Shown here: one piece after another, positions 33,915 through 45,187 of the stretch
How the letters are laid out: the number at the start of each line of letters is the position of its first letter
Position numbering within the stretch: the stretch's first letter is position 1
Assembly: GCA_024803745.1 (NCBI GenBank)
Contig: JANJXV010000004.1
Span: 55,904,858-55,968,857, forward strand
Length of the DNA stretch: 64,000 nucleotides
Origin: Megascapheus bottae
Lineage: Eukaryota > Chordata > Mammalia > Rodentia > Geomyidae
Direction: 5' to 3'
Translations under genes and position numbers: made by a program
The notes under the pieces: generated by a model
Databases searched by the model: none
Told to the model about the DNA's origin: nothing
The model's input: the letters and a program-made list of their open reading frames with translations, nothing else

Positions 33915-34066
33915 TAGTTGGATTGCCAGCTGTGGAAGAAAAGTCAATGAAACTTTATCTCCAATTAACTACCACACCAGCAGCTCAAGTGCTAGAGTGA
34001 CTAGCCTGTAGTGAAAAATGGTAAGGGGCAACACACTCAGGCCCTGAGTTCAAGCCCCAGTACCAC
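33915..34066 (+). mobile_element. 7SL/B1-like-Geo SINE, truncated
   Basis: The end of the left half (aactttatctccaattaact) and a damaged Geo half ending in gttcaagccccagtacc. Confidence 0.75.
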
Positions 34067-34069
34067 CAG

Positions 34070-34094
34070 CACACACACACACACACACACACAC
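34070..34094 (+). repeat. (AC)n microsatellite at SINE tail
   Basis: About 12 units directly after the preceding SINE. Confidence 0.95.
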
Positions 34095-34429
34095 TCTTTA
34101 TTCTCTAGAAATACTCCCCTAAATTCAAGGTTGATTGAGTTATTATTTGATCAGATTAACTTTAAAGTATTACTTATGTGTTTATTATCATAACTGTATG
34201 AAGTATAAGTAATTGCTTTCCAAATGGATAATACAATTTAACACCTTTAATCCAGAACTTTTCATTTTCCTCAAAGTTTGACTGTCATGAAATCCTCCTT
34301 AGCCTAGAACTTGAGGTATTTTTCCTGAAAGAATCCTTCAAGTTTGGCCAGATGACTCTGGCAATAGAGATATGTATGTTTCTAATTTGTCAGCCCTTAA
34401 ATAATTCTTAAAGAATGTACTATTTTTGT

Positions 34430-36015
34430 TTTAGTTTAAATTTTATTATCAGGGTGATGTATAGACGGTTTACAGTTACATTCATAAACTAGTGAGTATA
34501 TTACTTCTTTTTTTTGTCAGTCATTGGACTTGAATTCTGGGCCTGGGTGTTGTCCTTGAGCTCTTTAGGGCAAGGATACTGCCTTGCCCCTTGAGTCACA
34601 GGGCCACTTCTGGTTTTCTGGTGGTTAATGGAGATAAAATCTCATGCACTTTAGTGCCCAGGCTGCCTTTGAACTATAATCCTCAGATTTCAGCCTCCTG
34701 AGTAGCTAGGATTACAGGTGTGAGACATCGTGCCCTGCTACATTACTTCTTCAACATTGTCACCCCTTCCTGTCTTTTCCACCCCAACTTTCCTTCCTCC
34801 CACATCCTCCCAAGTTGCAAAGCTCATTTCCAACATGTCTTGTGGATATAGCTGTTACTCTGGTTCACCTTTTGGCAGTTGTCTCATCATTTTGTTTTTT
34901 CCCTTCCCTTCCCTGATTCAAATACACAAAGAAATGTGTATACAACAAGTACCAAAGTCAGATACAGTGGTATTAGAGGATAAACCTTAAAGGGGGGGAG
35001 AAAAAATGTTCATGTAGTACATTAAAGATAATAACCACAAGAATAAATCTCATTTCCCCTTAGCCTCATCCTTTATGGCCATATATTCATAGCTTTTGAG
35101 CTATTGCACTTCTCTGCTAGGAAAATCCTAGATGCATGCTAATTATTACAAATGAGGGAAGCCTGGAGCCTATGTTATGTTGGGTCTGGCTTGCTTCACT
35201 TAATATGATTTTTTCCAAGTCTTTCCATTTTCTTGCAAATGGAGCAATGCAACTCTTTCTGATGGCAGCATAGAATTCCACTGTGTATATATAGAATATC
35301 TTCTTGTTCCATTCATCTACTGAGGGGCATCTGAGTTGGTTCCATATATTCACTATGGTAAATAATGCTGCAGTGAATAACATTGTGCTGGTAGGTTTAG
35401 TATGTCCTTGTTTCTGGATATTTGGGTAAATACCCAGGAGTGAGATTGCTGGGTCATAGAGGAGCTCAACGTCCAGTCTTTTGAGGAATTGCCAGACTGC
35501 TTTCCAGAGTTCCTGAACAAGTTCCCACTCCTATCAACAGTGCACTAGTATTCCCTTTTGGCCACATCCCCACCAGCATCTTTTGATATTAGATTTCTTG
35601 ATAATGGCTATTCTAAATGGGGTGAAATGGAATCTCAAGTTGTTTTGATTTGCATTTCTTTTCTGGCCAGCCATATTGAGCATTTCTTCGTGTCTATTGG
35701 CCATTCTTACTTCCTCCTCAGAGAACTCTCTCTTGAAGTCTTTAGCCCAATTTTTAATGAGATGGTTCTTTCATTGAGGATTTGTTTTTGAGAGATTCAA
35801 TGTTTTGAGCTGTAGGTATATTTTAGATATGAGACCCTTCTCTGTTGTAGGGCTAGTGAAGAACTTCACCTACTCTGGAGTGCCAGCTGTATCCTTTGCC
35901 ATGCAGAAGCTCTGCAGTTTAATGCAGTCCCATTTGTCCAACCTTTCTTTGATTAGTTGTATTTCTGACCCTTGACTGAGAAAGTTTTGACCTGTGCCAA
36001 GGAGACCTAGTGAAC
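34430..36015 (-). mobile_element. LINE-1 3' end, about 1.35 kb without its SINE
   Basis: 3' UTR (34430-34505, 34737 on) and a long ORF2 C-terminal region. On the minus strand 35383-35117 still reads open through NIWNQLRCPSVDEWNKK and EFYAAIRK, the end of L1 ORF2p, which lies after the reverse-transcriptase domain. 5' truncated, hence inactive. Confidence 0.92.
34506..34736 (-). mobile_element. 7SL/B1-like-Geo SINE inserted in L1 3' UTR
   Basis: atattacttctt before and acattacttctt after mark the insertion site. Confidence 0.9.
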
Positions 36016-36597
36016 CTTTAGTGAAGGTTTTCTTTTTGTGATTTGTTAAATTCAGTTGACATAATTGAGTTAATCATTGTTAGGTTTCAAAAACAATTCT
36101 TGATGTTGTGAACTGTAAATGTTCAAGTAAAGAGTGTTTCTACCCTTTTATTAATTACAATAAAAAACATATAAAAAAGAGTGCTTCTAGTAATAGTTTA
36201 AATCAGGCTTAATAAAACAATGAGTTTACATCATTTCTTTTACATCTTACTCATGTTTCTTGATTCATATGCATTCTGAATCCTTTAAATGCCACTTTTG
36301 CATGAGCTGCAAAACTCAGATCAGATGGATTTCATATTAGATGGGATGATTTAGGATGTAAAAATGTCTGGTAATGGAATGTAGTTAAATTATGTGGTGT
36401 CCATAAGATACATTGGATATAAATTGCACATAGATTTGCCTGCCTTTCACTTAAATTACCCAGGTTCATTTTATTATGTCTAGAACTTTCTTATTTTATA
36501 ATCTTTCTCTGTCCCATTTAGTTTCCGTAGAGGGCTAGGATTGTGAAATTCTGGATTGTCAGATTCCAGATTGTCTTTAGAAACTTAGAAATGTTTT
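36016..36597. other. Unassigned AT-rich stretch
   Basis: No gene or recognisable repeat. Confidence 0.5.
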
Positions 36598-36879
36598 ATT
36601 TTTGTGGGTCATGGGACTTGAACTCAGCCTGGGCACTGTCCCTGAGCCCTTCAGCTCAAGGCTACTTCCCTACCCCTGGGCCTGGGCATTGTCCCTAAGC
36701 TGTTCAACTCAAGGCAACCACCCTACCCTTGAGCCAAGCCCCACTTCCCGTTTTCTAGAGTTTAATTGGAGATAAGAGTCTCAGGTTCTTTTGTGCCTGG
36801 GCTGGCTTTGAACCTTGATCTTCAGATCTCAGCCTCCTGAGTAGGTAGAATCACAGGAATGAGCCGCTGCTCCTGGCCT
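36598..36879 (-). mobile_element. 7SL/B1-like-Geo SINE with 53-bp internal duplication
   Basis: gcctgggcactgtccctgag at 36627 and gcctgggcattgtccctaag at 36680 are 53 bases apart, so the Geo half is longer than usual. Also shows tttgtgggtcatggg and cttttgtgcctgggct variants shared with 59715. Confidence 0.9.
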
Positions 36880-37086
36880 AGAAATCTTTTGTGTGGAAGA
36901 GAAAACCAGTGATGAAGCTGAGGGCAGGTGAACTAAAGTCTGTAGCCTAAGCTGGTGTAATGCATACTGTGATACTGGCCCCCATAACCCTGTTCAGTGC
37001 TCACTTATCCCAGGCATATCCCATCTCCCTCAACTCCTTGCAGGTGTACCTCCTGAGAACACACCCCAACCAACCTTCTGCACAAT

Positions 37087-37266
37087 TTTTTTTTTTTTGC
37101 TAGTCCTGGGGTTTTAACTCAAGGCCTGGGCACTATACTCTGACTTTTCTCAAGGCTATGCTCTTGAGCCACAGCACCATTTCTGGGTTTGCTGTGAATG
37201 TTCTACTGAGGAATCGAACCCAGGGCTTCTATCAGCACTCTACTACTAGGCCATGCTCCCGGTCCC
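37087..37266 (-). mobile_element. IDL-Geo SINE, short form
   Basis: Small deletions in both halves (ggctatgctcttgagccaca; gggcttctatcagcactcta). Confidence 0.83.
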
Positions 37267-37501
37267 TGCACACAATTCTTTATCACAGAGACAGTGCACT
37301 AAAGAAGTGCCTTCCATTTTTTTCTTCATTTCTCAAGCACTGGTAAAGATGTAGACTTTTCTAATGCACACTTATAAGGGGTATGGTCTGTAGAGAGAAT
37401 TGAGGTAAATAGCTAGTTATTCAGATAGTTACATAATTAGGGTGAAAGAAGGTAGAATGTAGACTTGGGGAAATGTGATCAATAATTAGAAACAGACAAT
37501 T

Positions 37502-37607
37502 TGAGATAAAAGTCTCATGGACTTGCCTGCCCCAGCTGGCTTTGAACCATGATCCCAAGATCTCTGCCTCCTAAATAAGATTACAGATGTTAACTACTGG
37601 CTCCTGG
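37502..37607 (-). mobile_element. 7SL/B1-like monomer
   Basis: Antisense B1-like half only (gagataaaagtctcatggac to actggctcctggc). Confidence 0.75.
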
Positions 37608-37768
37608 CAAGAGACAGAGCTTTTGATGCTTAGACAAAGCCTACACAAACTGAATGGATCTGTTACTTGCTTCTGTTATGGAGCTGGAGAATAATGGTAT
37701 TTGGGGCCAGGCTAAGTCCCTCTGATTCTCATTCCCAACGGTGTGTCATATCATATATATTAACAGGT

Positions 37769-37797
37769 TTATATATGTATATATATATATATATATA
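37769..37797 (+). repeat. (TA)n microsatellite
   Basis: AT units interrupted once by gt. Confidence 0.93.
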
Positions 37798-37884
37798 AAA
37801 CACCTCACTCTTTCCCTTTTGTTATTTATGTTCATGCAAAACCACATGCAGAATTTCACCAGGATGCATATCTTCTTTTGTAAA

Positions 37885-38030
37885 AAAATCAATTTTATTG
37901 TTACTATTAAAAGTGTTGTACAGAGGGGTTACCTTTTCATAAGACATATAATGAGTTCTTTTTTTCATTTTCTTTTCTTTTTGGACAATGTTACCCTTTC
38001 CTTTTCTTTTTCTCTCTTTTCCCTAGCGAA
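37885..38030 (-). mobile_element. LINE-1 3' UTR fragment
   Basis: tgtacagaggggttacc and ggacaatgttaccctttcc resemble a variant L1 3' UTR. Confidence 0.5.
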
Positions 38031-38199
38031 TGTGGCAGGGTTTGCTAGAGATGTGGAGACCCTTAAGAGTCCAGAGATGTTATTTAAAGAAAAAAATCAA
38101 AGTTAAGTGAAAAGCTTTATTTTCTAGGAAAGATAGGAATTCAACATTTGAGATCTAGTAGATATGTCTGACTGGAGTCACTGGAAATTCTGTGATAGC

Positions 38200-38375
38200 A
38201 AAGATGGAGACATGGACTTTAGTCTTTGGTTTAAATCTTAGTTCATGTTGTCTTTGGTTAAGATGCTTGACTTCTCGCAGACTAGCAAGTTGAAGATGAT
38301 ATCAATGGTTGTGAGGCCCAAATAATGTCTTCTATACATTATATACCATCTAGTAGGCACTAAACATATAAGGTA
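38200..38375 (+). repeat. MIR-like ancient SINE
   Basis: ggtttaaatcttagttc, gatgcttgacttctc and ctagtaggcactaaacata appear in MIR order. Confidence 0.6.
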
Positions 38376-39857
38376 ATTATTTGTATGATACAGGGATGTT
38401 ACAAGATATCAGTGTGGTTGCTTCTGTGAAATACAGTAGCCTTAGCAGTGTCTGAATAGCTTTCCCCCATTCAAAAACTCTAAAGAAGATATTAAAGAAA
38501 GCTTCTTCAGTGGAACTGAATAGCAAAGTACAGATATACCTTAAGGTATATGTTATCCTCATTTCCCATCTTTGTGGAGTCATTACTCAGGAATGTAAAT
38601 ATTTACCTAGGAAATGGTAAGCTTAATTTATGCAATACTGGGAAATGTCAAGGTTCATGTGAGGTTATGATTGTTGGACTGACAAAAAGTAACCAAGGAT
38701 TTGCTATGTTTTAATGTCATCTGCTGGCTTCTTTATCTAAAAATCAAATTTAAAATAGAGTATTCCATATTTGCTTTATCAGTTTTTAAAAGCCTCTTTT
38801 AAATGAAAGCCATGGGTAAACCGCCAATCATGACTCTCTGAAGGTATGCTAATCAGACAGTGGTCTAGAGAGCACATGTACTTTTAAGTTAAGAACTGGA
38901 AGTGACTCCAGCACCTGTTTTGTCTTAACCCTTATTCCATGAAGAACAGCTGGGAGTGGGAGAGAAAGGACTGGCTTCCAGACCAAAAATCTAGCACTGT
39001 ACAAGACAACCAACACTTGCTGTACAAGACAACACTACAAGACAGTACAAGACAACCATTGCCATCTGTTCCTGAGAAGACACAGACAGGACTGACAAGT
39101 TGTGGCCAGAGCAAGGCCATGTACTGATGGTCTTCAACTAAACAGGGGCTGTTGGACAATGAGAACTAACTGGTCTCAGTCATTTAGGATAGGAGAGAGA
39201 ATATGCAAACAATCAGTCTTCTGTGAGAAAAGGAGATGTTGGGGAAGTAATGATCCCTGCTGATATATTCAGTAGCACATAAATAGTACCTGAAGGGAAC
39301 ATATAGAGAGATTTAATTCTGCTAAAAATGTTTCTGATAAAACCAAACTATCAAATAAATCTTCATCAAGTTGTTCTAAGAATGGATATTCTTTGTCATT
39401 AAGAGGAGACAGATTTGCTTTGGTTCTATTGTGTACAAAGTTTCTTTTTATTTTGGAAATTCAGGAAGCTTAAGACTAATGTGGAATTGCTTTTATTCTT
39501 TTTTGGTCTAAAATTGTTAAAAGGAAATGTCTTACTAAACTGTCACTGACAAGATCTGAGCACCAGACAAAGACTTCTTTTAGGATGGTTCCTGGAAACT
39601 TGAGTCAGACACACCGATGTCATGAGTCTTGTGATGTATGGTTTCTTTATTAATGTAGGAAAATCCGACATGATACTGAATATCACAGGTATTCAATTTC
39701 TACAAATTATTTTATTAGTTTTCTGGACTAAGGCTTTGACTAAATATTCTGACATTTTGAAGATATTGATACCTAAGTAGCTTCCCAAAGTGGCTCTCAA
39801 GACAGCAATTACTTAAACATGCAAGTAAGCTAATATTATTTCACTGCTGTTTATGAT
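38376..39857. other. Repeat-poor island
   Basis: No SINE or L1 recognised. 38998-39057 holds four imperfect copies of acaagaca. Antisense frames of 62-75 codons at 38932-39159 look random. Confidence 0.5.
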
Positions 39858-40086
39858 TTATTTTATGGGTCATGGGGCTTGAACTCAGGGCCTGAATTGT
39901 CCCTGAGATTTTCTTCTCAAGGCTAGTGTTCTATCACTTTGAGCCACAGCTTCACTTCCAGATTTCTGGTAGTTAACTGAATATAACAGTCTTCTGGACT
40001 TTTCTCCCGGGCTGGTTTTGAACTGCCATCCTCAGATCTCAGCCTCCTAAGTAGCTATGATTACAGATATGAGTCACTAGGTGCCC
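39858..40086 (-). mobile_element. 7SL/B1-like-Geo SINE
   Basis: Complete dimer with a short deletion after cagggcctga. Confidence 0.87.
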
Positions 40087-40116
40087 TATACACACTTTCT
40101 GTCTATTGCTGTATCT

Positions 40117-40289
40117 CACACACGTACACACACAGAGAGCTACTACTATGGTTCTGATATTATTGCCTCCTCGTCCTCCTCTTCCTCTTCCTTCTATTTT
40201 CTCCCATTCTCCTTTTTTCATTGTTTTTCTGAGACAGGCCCTCTAGGCTGAGATCATCCTGGCTTTGCCTTCCAAGTCCTAGGACTAGC

Positions 40290-40345
<56 letters not shown>

Positions 40346-40590
40346 CTACTGCTGTGGTTCTGACATTCTTATCTCCTTCTCCTTCTTGTCTTTCCCCTCC
40401 TCCTACCCCCATCCTTCTCCCCCTCCCCTTCCTCTTCCTCTTCCTCCTCTTTCTGTTCCTCTTTCCCCTCCCTCCATTCTCCTTTTTGATGTTGTTTTAT
40501 TGAGACAGGTCCTCAAAGTTGAGAGCCTCCTGGTCTTACTTTTCAGGTGCTAGGCCTAACTAAGGTATGTGTCACTATTCCCTGACTCTG
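40117..40590. repeat. Local duplication with CA and pyrimidine tracts
   Basis: The order CA run, agagctact, tggttctga, pyrimidine tract, gagacagg occurs twice. agctact anchors are 206 bases apart, gagacagg anchors 271 apart, because the second pyrimidine tract is longer. The gagacagg parts (40231-40290, 40502-40585) resemble antisense B1. Confidence 0.8.
40291..40342 (+). repeat. (AC)n microsatellite
   Basis: About 26 units, between the two halves of the local duplication. Confidence 0.98.
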
Positions 40591-40612
40591 AATTATTATT
40601 TTTTGTCCATAT

Positions 40613-40801
40613 CATTTTTTTACCAGTCCTGGGGACTGAACTCAGGACCTGAGCACTGCCCTTGGGCTTTCCTCAAGTGCTCTACCACTTGAGCCATACA
40701 CCACTTCTGGCTTTTTCTGTGTATGTGGTACTGAGGAACTGAATCCAGGTCTTTGTGAATGCTAGGCAAGCACTCTACTACTAGGCCAAACTCCTAGCCT
40801 C
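40613..40801 (-). mobile_element. IDL-Geo SINE
   Basis: Both halves, with a small deletion before tgctctaccacttgagcc. Confidence 0.87.
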
Positions 40802-41327
40802 TTGTTCATATAAGTTTAACAGGTTTTTTTTGCCCTCCCCCACCACATGCAACCTACTGAGAGCAGAGGATTTAAGAGGAGAAGCTGGAAATTGTAATGA
40901 AGGCTTTCTCCCTTAGGAAAATACATCCTTCTAATTTTGCCAGAGTAATTCTGTATCACAGACCAAGCTACAAAGTAGAACTGTGATAAAGAACTAGCTA
41001 ATTAGAAATAGCAACTGTAAAACAAGCTCTTGACTTCAAGGCTGTTTTTAGAAACTGCCTTGTAGAAAAAGAGCTGTTTACCTAATCTAATCTACTTCCT
41101 CTGGGAACTAGGATCTAGCTTTAAATAAAACTCATGCTAATAAAGTTATACAGGTTTATTACAAAAATTCACAATGCAAAGCAAGAATTATCTAATACCC
41201 TACAACCTCAAAACTCACTAGCAAATTTTCTTCCTCGGTGACTCCTTTTATATGTAATTACATAAGTATCTGGGTGTAATGCTTTGGATTTTTTTTTCAT
41301 TTTGTCACAGGTCATCTTGCCTTTTTA
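40802..41327. other. Unassigned stretch
   Basis: No gene or recognisable repeat. Confidence 0.5.
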
Positions 41328-41458
41328 AATTTAAGTTGTATTTTATTGCTTGGGTAACATATAGAGGGATTACAGTTACATTTATCAGGTAGTGGGTATA
41401 TTACTTCTTGAACATTGATACCCCTTCTCATGCTTTTTGTCCCAATATCCCTCCCCCC
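41328..41458 (-). mobile_element. LINE-1 3' UTR fragment
   Basis: taacatatagagggattaca, then tattacttcttgaacattga; ends abruptly in a C-run. Confidence 0.87.
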
Positions 41459-41472
41459 AGGGTTTGTTTTTT

Positions 41473-41548
41473 TTAACTGGAGAAGGGATGCTGGGAATTG
41501 AAAGCTAGTCCTTACATATGCAAGGTAAGCACTCTACCACTAAATTAT
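41473..41548 (-). mobile_element. ID-like SINE monomer
   Basis: atgctgggaattgaaagcta, then gcaaggtaagcactctacca. Confidence 0.7.
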
Positions 41549-41684
41549 TATTTTGTCTGATTATGAACAGTCTTCGGGAAATTAATTTTTTTAAACATGA
41601 ATATATCAGTATATTTAGAAATTATATAACACATATATAGTACTGAAATGAAATACTATTAAAGTCTATTAAAAAAGATATAGA

Positions 41685-41889
41685 GGGCTGGGAATGTGAC
41701 TTAGTGGTAGAGTGCTTGCCTAGCATGCATAAAGCCCTGGATTTTGAATCCTCAATACCACATAAACAGAATAAACTGGAAGTGGCACGATAGCTCAAGT
41801 GATAGAGTACTAGCCTTTGGCAAAAAAAGCTCAGGGATAGTGCCCTGGCCCTGAGTTGAAGCCCCAGGACTTGTACTTAAAAAAAAGAT
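41685..41889 (+). mobile_element. ID-Geo SINE, older subtype
   Basis: The left half reads gggctgggaatgtgacttag and lacks the gcctag variant of the common copies; tail followed by aagatataaaa, preceded by aagatatagag. Confidence 0.9.
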
Positions 41890-41895
41890 ATAAAA

Positions 41896-42345
41896 CTAGC
41901 TGGGTGCTGGTGGCTCATACCTGTAATCCTAGATACTCTGGAGGTTGAGATATGAAGATCACAGATTGAAGCCAGCTCAGGTAGGAAAGTCCATGATCTT
42001 TTTTTTTTTTTTTTTTTTTTGCCAGTCCTGGGCTTTAGCTCAGGGCCTGAGCATTGGCCTTGGACTTTCTCAAGGCTAGAGCTCTACCACTTGAGCCTCA
42101 TCACCCCTTCTGGCTTTTTTTTTTATATATATATGGTACCGAGGAATCGAATCTGGATCATCGTGCATGCTAGGCAAGCACTCTACCACTAGGCCAAACT
42201 CCCGGCCCTCCATGATCTTCTTATCTCCAGTTAACTAACAAAAAACTGGAAATGGCACTGTGGTTCAAGTGTTAGAGCACTAGCCATGAGAAAAAAAAGG
42301 CAGGGACAGTACTCAGGCCTTGAATTCAAGCCCTAGGATTGGCAA
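41896..42345 (+). mobile_element. 7SL/B1-like-Geo SINE split by a younger SINE
   Basis: Left half 41896-42000, rest 42209-42345. The tail turned into a GC/AC repeat. Confidence 0.9.
42001..42208 (-). mobile_element. IDL-Geo SINE nested in opposite orientation
   Basis: Exact target repeats tccatgatctt at 41990-42000 and 42209-42219. Long T-run of more than 20 and an expanded (ta)n in the linker. Confidence 0.94.
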
Positions 42346-42352
42346 GCGCGCG

Positions 42353-42398
<46 letters not shown>
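42346..42398 (+). repeat. (GC)n(AC)n compound microsatellite
   Basis: About 8 GC units run without a break into about 19 AC units, at the 3' end of a SINE. Confidence 0.97.
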
Positions 42399-42399
<1 letters not shown>

Positions 42400-42799
42400 C
42401 TACATATGCTTTATGACATATTTTTTTGCTATGGTATGTATCTATTTAAAAAAAAGGTAATTTCTCTGAGTCAAATAGGGATTATTATAATAATTGAAAA
42501 AGCATCCTTCCAGAAATAGTTTATCAATACTTACAATCACCAAGTACAGTGAAAAGGGGACCAAAACATTGTAAAAGTTAGTTATGTCAATTGGTTTAGG
42601 TAACTTAATTTTTCTACAAGTGATCACATTTTTAGATATGCTAAGTGGACTTTAAACTTCATATTACTACGAATACTGAGGCAAAAATGTATAAAGAATT
42701 TATTTTACATTTTGCTAACAGAATTTAAATAGCATTAACTTAAAAACAGAATGAGTAATGCTACTGCCATTATTTGCACCATCTTAAGATAGTAATTCA
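42399..42799. other. Unassigned AT-rich stretch
   Basis: No gene or recognisable repeat. Confidence 0.5.
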
Positions 42800-43020
42800 A
42801 TTGGGTGCTGAAGGCTCACTCTTATAATCCTTGCTACTACTCAGAAGGTTAACACTTGGATGATAACAGTTTAAAGCCAGCCTGGGCACACAAATCCTTG
42901 AGACACCAGTTCCAATTAACTAGCAAAAAGTGGGACAGGAGGCATGGCTCAAGTAGAAGAGAGCCAGTGGTGAAGAAGCAGATTGAGAGAGTATAGGCCC
43001 TGAGTTCAAATCCTAGTAAA
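42800..43020 (+). mobile_element. 7SL/B1-like-Geo SINE, diverged
   Basis: ttgggtgctgaaggctcact to gagttcaaatcctag; the central Geo portion is poorly preserved. Confidence 0.8.
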
Positions 43021-43464
43021 ATGGGAATTGAAATATGAGAATATTTAAGCAAAATCTCAATGAAACAATAAAGAAACATTTTTCCACACTGTTGACATTT
43101 GTCACTCATGTACCTGTGGTATGGCCTATCTTCTTTGTGAACTGCAAGAAGCACCTTTGCAAGTACTTTAAAATGCTTTCAGGTTCTGTGTCCAACCAAC
43201 ATATGTAAAGATATCTCACACTCATTATCATGTCACTGGAGGCAAGATGCAACCAGGAAGGAAAATTTGCTGCCGAATCCATCATAGAATAAGGTCCCCA
43301 AACATATATTCATGACTCTTAGTTATCCATTATTCTGTATTCTTTATTTAGAAGAGACAATTGCAACTGAATAAAAACTTTTTAAAATTATAGCCATCAA
43401 AATGATTGCTATATTAATTTATGAAGCCTTTTCTTCTAGAATGTAGAGATTTCCATATAGTTAT
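43021..43464. other. Unassigned stretch
   Basis: No gene or recognisable repeat. Confidence 0.5.
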
Positions 43465-43690
43465 TGTGTGTTTAGTGGGATTTGAACTTAGGGAATGAGC
43501 ACTGTCATTGAGCTGTTTTGCTCAAAGCTAATGTTCTACTACTTGAGCCTCATATCAGCTTTCAGCTTTTTGCTGGTTAACTGAGATGAGTATCTTGGAC
43601 ATTCCTGTCTGGGCTGGGTTTAAACTCCACTCCTCAGATCTCAGCCTCCTGAGTAATTAGGATAACGGGCATAAGCCACCTGTTCCAGGT
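43465..43690 (-). mobile_element. 7SL/B1-like-Geo SINE
   Basis: Both halves, diverged; ends in aagccacctgttccaggt. Confidence 0.82.
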
Positions 43691-43918
43691 CACATAGTTT
43701 TTAATAGTCCTAAAGAACCATGAAAAAGGATAAAACAATTAATTTGAGCAGAGCAAAGGCATTTAAAATGTGCATCTCTCCTTAGCTTTCTGTCAAATCT
43801 CCAGGTAAGTACCATCATTGCTGCCATTTTCTTGGTGTAGATTTCTCAGGCTATCCTAGATTTGAATCCAGAGGGATCCATGAAGGATGGATAACAGTGT
43901 TTAAAAATGAATGTACTG

Positions 43919-44132
43919 GGGGCTGAGAATGTGGCTCCATGGGAGAGTGCTTGCCTAGCATGTAGGAAGCCCTGGGTTTGATTCCTCAGTACCACATACA
44001 CACACACAGAAAAAAAATCTGCAAGTGGCACTATGGCTTAAGTGGGAGAGCACTAGCCTTGAAAAAAAAAGAAGCTCAAGGACAGTGCCAGGTCCTGAGT
44101 TCAAGCCCTAGGACTGGCAAAAAAGCAAGCAC
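43919..44132 (+). mobile_element. ID-Geo SINE, older subtype, with target repeats
   Basis: aatgaatgtactg at 43906-43918 and 44133-44145, 13 of 13 identical. Short (ac)n in the linker. Confidence 0.93.
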
Positions 44133-44145
44133 AATGAATGTACTG

Positions 44146-44585
44146 CTGGGTGCCAATGGCTCACGCCTGCAATCCTAGCTACTCAGGAGGCTGAGATCTT
44201 AGGATTGCAGTTCAAAGCAAGCATGGGCACAAAAATCAGTGAGATTTTTGAGGCAGGGAGTTTGGCCTAGTGGTAGAGTTCTTGCCTAGCATGCATGAAG
44301 ACTGGGGTTCGATTCCTTGGTACCACATACATAGAAAAAGGTAGAAGTGGTTCTGTGACTCAAGTAGTAGAGCTCTAGCCTTGAGAAAGCTGAAGAACCG
44401 TGCTCAGGCCCTGAGTTCAAGTCTTAGGACTGGCAAAAAATAAGATTAATATGTCCAATTCACCACCAGAAAACAGGTAGTAGTGCTGAGGCTCAAAGTG
44501 GAGGGCTCTAGCCTTGAGCTGAAGAGCTCAAGGACAGTGCCCATGACAGAGATGAAGCCCCACCACTGACAAAAATAAAAAAGTA
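44146..44585 (+). mobile_element. 7SL/B1-like-Geo SINE split by a younger SINE
   Basis: Left half 44146-44252, Geo half 44450-44585. Begins directly at the target repeat of the preceding element. Confidence 0.87.
44253..44443 (+). mobile_element. IDL-Geo SINE nested in older SINE
   Basis: Complete dimer in the same orientation as its host. Confidence 0.9.
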
Positions 44586-44644
44586 AAAAAAATTGTACTT
44601 ACTATCTTATGTTCATCACCTTCACATAAAGATATTGAATTTAA

Positions 44645-45175
44645 AAAAATATGAGGGAAACCATGGAGCTTATCTTTCATAGGTTCTCACTAACTCACCA
44701 TGATTTTTTCCAAGTCTTTCCATTTCCATATGAATGGGGGGCAATGTCATTCTGTCTGATAGAAGCATAGAATTCCATTGTATAAATATACAATATATAT
44801 TTATATAGGAATATATTATTAATATATTCATCTACAGAGGGGCATCTGTGTTGATTCCATATGTCAGCTATAGTAAATAATGCTGCAGTAAGTAAATATA
44901 CCATATATTCTTAATATATTCATCTACAGAGGGGCATCTGTGTTGATTCCATATGTCAACTATAGTAAATAATGCTGCAGTAAGTAAATATACCATATAT
45001 TCTTAATATATTCATCTACAGAGGGGTATCTGCATTGATTTCATATGTGAGCTATGGTAAATAATACTGCAGTGAGCATGGTTGTGCTGGTAGCTTCAGT
45101 CAGTATGGTCTTTGTAGTCATTTGGATAAATTCCCAGGAGTGCGATTTCTGGGACACCATAGTGGAGGTCTATGT
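44645..45175 (-). mobile_element. LINE-1 ORF2 3' fragment with triplication
   Basis: Antisense ORF2 end (caagtctttccatttccat; atagaagcatagaattccat). The segment from catctacagagggg onward is repeated with a period of 92 bases at 44829, 44921 and 45013. Confidence 0.9.
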
Positions 45176-45187
45176 TTAGTTATTTTA

